NCBI GenBank assembly: GCA_937995755.1
Contig: CALKJD010000087.1
Location: forward strand, 1 to 53,888
Source of the DNA: an uncultured Saprospiraceae bacterium
GTDB lineage: Bacteria; Bacteroidota; Bacteroidia; Chitinophagales; Saprospiraceae
Length of the DNA stretch: 53,888 nt
Direction of reading: 5' to 3'
This document shows positions 51,625 to 53,888 of the stretch, piece after piece (within the stretch, counting starts at the first letter, position 1; the number at the start of each line of letters is the position of its first letter). A program made the position numbers and the translations under genes. The notes under the pieces were generated by a model that saw only the letters and a list, made by a program, of their open reading frames with translations, searched no databases and was not told the DNA's origin.

Positions 51625-53397
51625 CTATTCTACTCTTGCTACTGGGTATCTTTTATAGCCTTCTTCGTAGTAAGGTGAACGCTGATAGATCCAATTTAAC
51701 TGGGCCTTAGCATCTTCCGAAAATTCTGAATCCGACCTTTTTTTTGATTCGAAAGCTGCTTTTAGACCTGCATCTTTTTTAAGTAAACTCGCTGCTAAAT
51801 CTTCGAATACATAAGCTGAGAAATGCTCTTTCTGCATGAGAATTCCATCCATAAAATTCCAAGCGAAGTAGGAGTCTGGGTGTTGTGGCTCTAATGTAGC
51901 CATGATATAATTATTGCTAGTCTGGTCAGTATATACGATGTAATCTCCTGCATATACTTTGAGATTAACATCCTTTTGACTCACCTCTACATCGTAGTGT
52001 AGATAATGTCCTTCGTATGCTTTTTGGTCTTTATAATTTTCTATGAAGTAGCTTTTTACTTGCATTGTTTTATCTGCATCGATGCGTTCTACTTTTACTC
52101 CATTCCACATGAGACGATCTGCGATTTCGTGATACGCTTGTGGAAACACATAGGCTTTTGGCTTTTGTACTTGTAAGGTGCTTCTGTATGTATTATAGAA
52201 TGGTATCTCTTTTTCGTAAGGACTGTTTCGATCATAATATAATCTAGATTGTCCTGTTACTGCACTTGGCTTGTATTTAGCTTCATATCCTTTAAAAGTA
52301 ATCGTCTCAGCTTGATCGAAATCTAGAGTATATCGTAGGTCAAAAGTCGATTTGGTACGTGTGTCCTCATCTGCTTTACTTCTCGCCACCATGAGTTCTG
52401 ATCTATGGCGCTGTATATGCTCTAGCATCGTAAGGCTAAAGTCGTATGTACTGAGTACACGATCTTCGTAAGACTTGAGCATATGTGTCTCAGGCATAAA
52501 TGAGATCGTATTATGCATAGCGGCATATCCAGATGAGTATCTCGGAAGATCTAAAAAGCCAGCGATACCTTCATCAGGCGTACTGCGTGCATATACATAA
52601 GGTGTCATTTCATATCGCTTAGCTGCCATTCCGCTATAGAGTTCAGGCAACATCTTTTGAGTCATATAAGATGAAACATGTTTATTAAGCTGATCTTTTT
52701 GAGTTGCTATTAATGTCATTACATATTGGTAGTCTGCTCCGTTGCTTGTATGATTATCTATCATCACTTCTGGCGACCATCTATTAAATAGTTGATTGAA
52801 TGACTGAGCGTTTTTGCTATCACACTTGACAAAATCTCGGTTGAGGTCTAAGTGACGGACATTGCCACGAAATCCATATTCCTCTGGTCCATCTTGGTTT
52901 GCTCTGCTATATGATCCGCGATTGAGTGCACCGCTGATATTATAGTAAGGTACAATGACCACCACTACATCTTGCAGTAATTTATGTTTGGTAGGATCGA
53001 TCATAAGATCTCTTGAGAGCATCATACTGGCATCTACGCCACAAGGTTCTCCTGGGTGGATTGCATTGTTGATATACAGGATGGTCTTGCCCTTGGCTTT
53101 CAAACTTATTGGATCAAAATCTTTATCAGCAGAGATAATTACTTCATGAAGTGGCTTACCGGAGTCCGTCATTCCAAATACGTTCATCTGTATTTCGTCA
53201 AAATCTTTAGCTAGTCTCTGATAGTAAGCGATACCTTCTTGATATGAAGCACTATAATTATTATTTGATTCGAATTGCGTTTGATATTTATTTTCCAATT
53301 TCTTTATTTTTTTATTGGTGCTACATGAGCTGAATCCAAATAGGAATATTGCTGTGACAGCTATTAATATTTGTTTGGAGTAAAAATTTGTCGACAT
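51625..53397 (-). CDS. M14 family zinc carboxypeptidase-like lipoprotein
   Basis: A 590-residue envelope peptidase. The signal peptide ends F-G-F-S-S-C25, a lipobox. The zinc site is H114-P-G-E117, with the third ligand H216 in I-D-N-H-T-S-N-G, and D-L-N-R-D-F (184-189) has the arginine that binds the substrate carboxylate. A long C-terminal part (about 350-590) of unknown fold follows. Members cut C-terminal residues or trim cell-wall peptides; which applies is unclear. It is divergent from the VOC gene. Confidence 0.87.
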   Translation of the reverse strand: MSTNFYSKQILIAVTAIFLFGFSSCSTNKKIKKLENKYQTQFESNNNYSASYQEGIAYYQRLAKDFDEIQMNVFGMTDSGKPLHEVIISADKDFDPISLKAKGKTILYINNAIHPGEPCGVDASMMLSRDLMIDPTKHKLLQDVVVVIVPYYNISGALNRGSYSRANQDGPEEYGFRGNVRHLDLNRDFVKCDSKNAQSFNQLFNRWSPEVMIDNHTSNGADYQYVMTLIATQKDQLNKHVSSYMTQKMLPELYSGMAAKRYEMTPYVYARSTPDEGIAGFLDLPRYSSGYAAMHNTISFMPETHMLKSYEDRVLSTYDFSLTMLEHIQRHRSELMVARSKADEDTRTKSTFDLRYTLDFDQAETITFKGYEAKYKPSAVTGQSRLYYDRNSPYEKEIPFYNTYRSTLQVQKPKAYVFPQAYHEIADRLMWNGVKVERIDADKTMQVKSYFIENYKDQKAYEGHYLHYDVEVSQKDVNLKVYAGDYIVYTDQTSNNYIMATLEPQHPDSYFAWNFMDGILMQKEHFSAYVFEDLAASLLKKDAGLKAAFESKKRSDSEFSEDAKAQLNWIYQRSPYYEEGYKRYPVARVE

Positions 53398-53479
53398 GGT
53401 ATATTAATTACGATATTAGATCATCTAAATATGATCAGGCTGCCAAGTTAAGGAAGTCAGTCAACTAAATAATACAATT

Positions 53480-53854
53480 ATGAAAAAACCATTAGGATCC
53501 ATAGTATGGACAGACCTTACAGTAGATAACGCTGAAGAGATAAGAGATTTTTACAGCAAAGTGGTGGGGTGGAAACATCAAGGGCTGAGCATGGGTGATT
53601 ATGAAGACTATGTGATGAAACCTAATGAGGATGATGGAGGAGCTACAGGTATCTGTCATGCGCGTGGAGCCAATGCTAATATACCAGCTCAATGGATGAT
53701 ATATGTCTCTGTTGCAGATGTAGAAGCATCAGTAAAAGCTTGTGTCGATAATGGAGGTAAGATATTAGATGGGCCTCGCAAGATGGGAAAGAATGATTTT
53801 GCTGTGATACAAGATCCTGCAGGTGCAGTGATGGGGATTATTACAGATCTTTAA
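53480..53854 (+). CDS. VOC family (glyoxalase-like) protein
   Basis: A 124-residue vicinal-oxygen-chelate protein with two beta-alpha-beta units: G-S-I-V-W-T-D-L-T-V-D-N-A-E-E-I-R-D-F-Y-S-K-V-V-G-W and, in the second, W-M-I-Y-V-S-V-A-D-V-E-A-S-V with A-V-I-Q-D-P-A-G-A-V-M-G at the end. The W-x-D-L-T pattern is that of the CFP30/27K-like subgroup. The usual metal ligands are not obvious, so it may be a binding protein or an enzyme of unknown substrate. A 34-base tail to the window edge holds nothing else. Confidence 0.9.
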   Translation: MKKPLGSIVWTDLTVDNAEEIRDFYSKVVGWKHQGLSMGDYEDYVMKPNEDDGGATGICHARGANANIPAQWMIYVSVADVEASVKACVDNGGKILDGPRKMGKNDFAVIQDPAGAVMGIITDL

Positions 53855-53888
53855 GGAATAGGATAAATATATATTCACCTATAGGCGG

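Noticed and set aside
1..53888. CRISPR arrays, insertion sequences, prophage or defence islands
   Set aside because: No spaced direct repeats, transposase, integrase, phage structural gene or known defence protein was seen in any frame.

Overview
The window is a chromosomal stretch from a member of the Bacteroidota. The signs are: a type IX secretion plug protein and a protease with a type IX sorting tail, signal peptides ending in ...AQ, DUF5777 and DUF2147 proteins, a tRNA without encoded CCA, AT-rich DNA, and several promoter-like boxes of the Bacteroidota form TAnnTTTG. A marine or Saprospira-like relative is plausible, but nothing here fixes the genus. I see no phage, insertion sequence, CRISPR array or integrase; this is mostly housekeeping DNA with lineage-specific envelope genes between.

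Layout. 1-195 is the start of a secreted FG-GAP-type protein on the minus strand. 525-4813 is the ribosomal/translation block rplM-rpsI-rpsB-tsf, a terminator, then pyrH and a cutC whose natural start codon seems to be ATA. 4911-6521 holds a DinB-fold protein and a radical SAM/SPASM protein. 6537-7125 (-) is a secreted protein gene split by an 8-base homopolymer. 7337-12268 carries the type IX secretion plug protein, a TolC-like channel plus HlyD-like adaptor with no pump gene, and a DUF2064 glycosyltransferase-like protein. 12386-14677 (-) is aroA and a thioredoxin/MsrA-like fusion. 14882-17508 is rsmA, a YqeY-like gene, a cyclase-family hydrolase and a membrane protein. tRNA-Val(UAC) lies at 17596-17670 (-).

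17859-18993 (-) has a TrpF-like barrel without its catalytic cysteine and a bacilliredoxin. 19159-21532 is a three-gene module: c-type-cytochrome-like lipoprotein, DUF5777 barrel, diheme cytochrome c. 21587-23542 (-) has an M16 family non-catalytic subunit and an AlkA-like glycosylase. 24033-25058 is an ECF sigma factor facing a small protein resembling a cut-down anti-sigma factor. 25143-28498 (-) is a tight five-gene run: RluA-type pseudouridine synthase, alkyltransferase-like protein, sulfotransferase-like protein, class IV aminotransferase, DUF2147 protein. 28512-32538 (+) has a secreted M43-like metalloprotease, an EamA transporter, a sulfotransferase and an O-methyltransferase. 32570-34394 (-) has a DUF3108 protein and a YbhN-like membrane protein.

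34705-40446 is pheT, a ZapB-like coiled coil, zapA, rny and pth: tRNA charging, division and RNA turnover. 41608-43531 carries a lipoprotein with a duplicated RskA-like domain, a cupredoxin-like protein and a small ORF of 56 residues. 43580-46061 (-) has a zinc-ribbon SDR protein lacking the catalytic tyrosine and an EI24 membrane protein. 46374-53854 has a YgiQ-type radical SAM protein, a TRIC/UPF0126 channel, an FMN glutamate-synthase-like protein, a barrel protein, an M14 carboxypeptidase lipoprotein and a VOC protein.

The best leads are the split gene at 6537-7125, the ATA-start cutC, two genes whose promoter-like box sits 4-5 bases from the ATG (possible leaderless mRNAs), the sigma/mini-anti-sigma pair, the cytochrome/DUF5777 module, and several enzymes that keep their fold but have lost key residues (TrpF-like, SDR, MsrA-like, ATL, M16). 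No clear-cut new defence or mobile system is visible.
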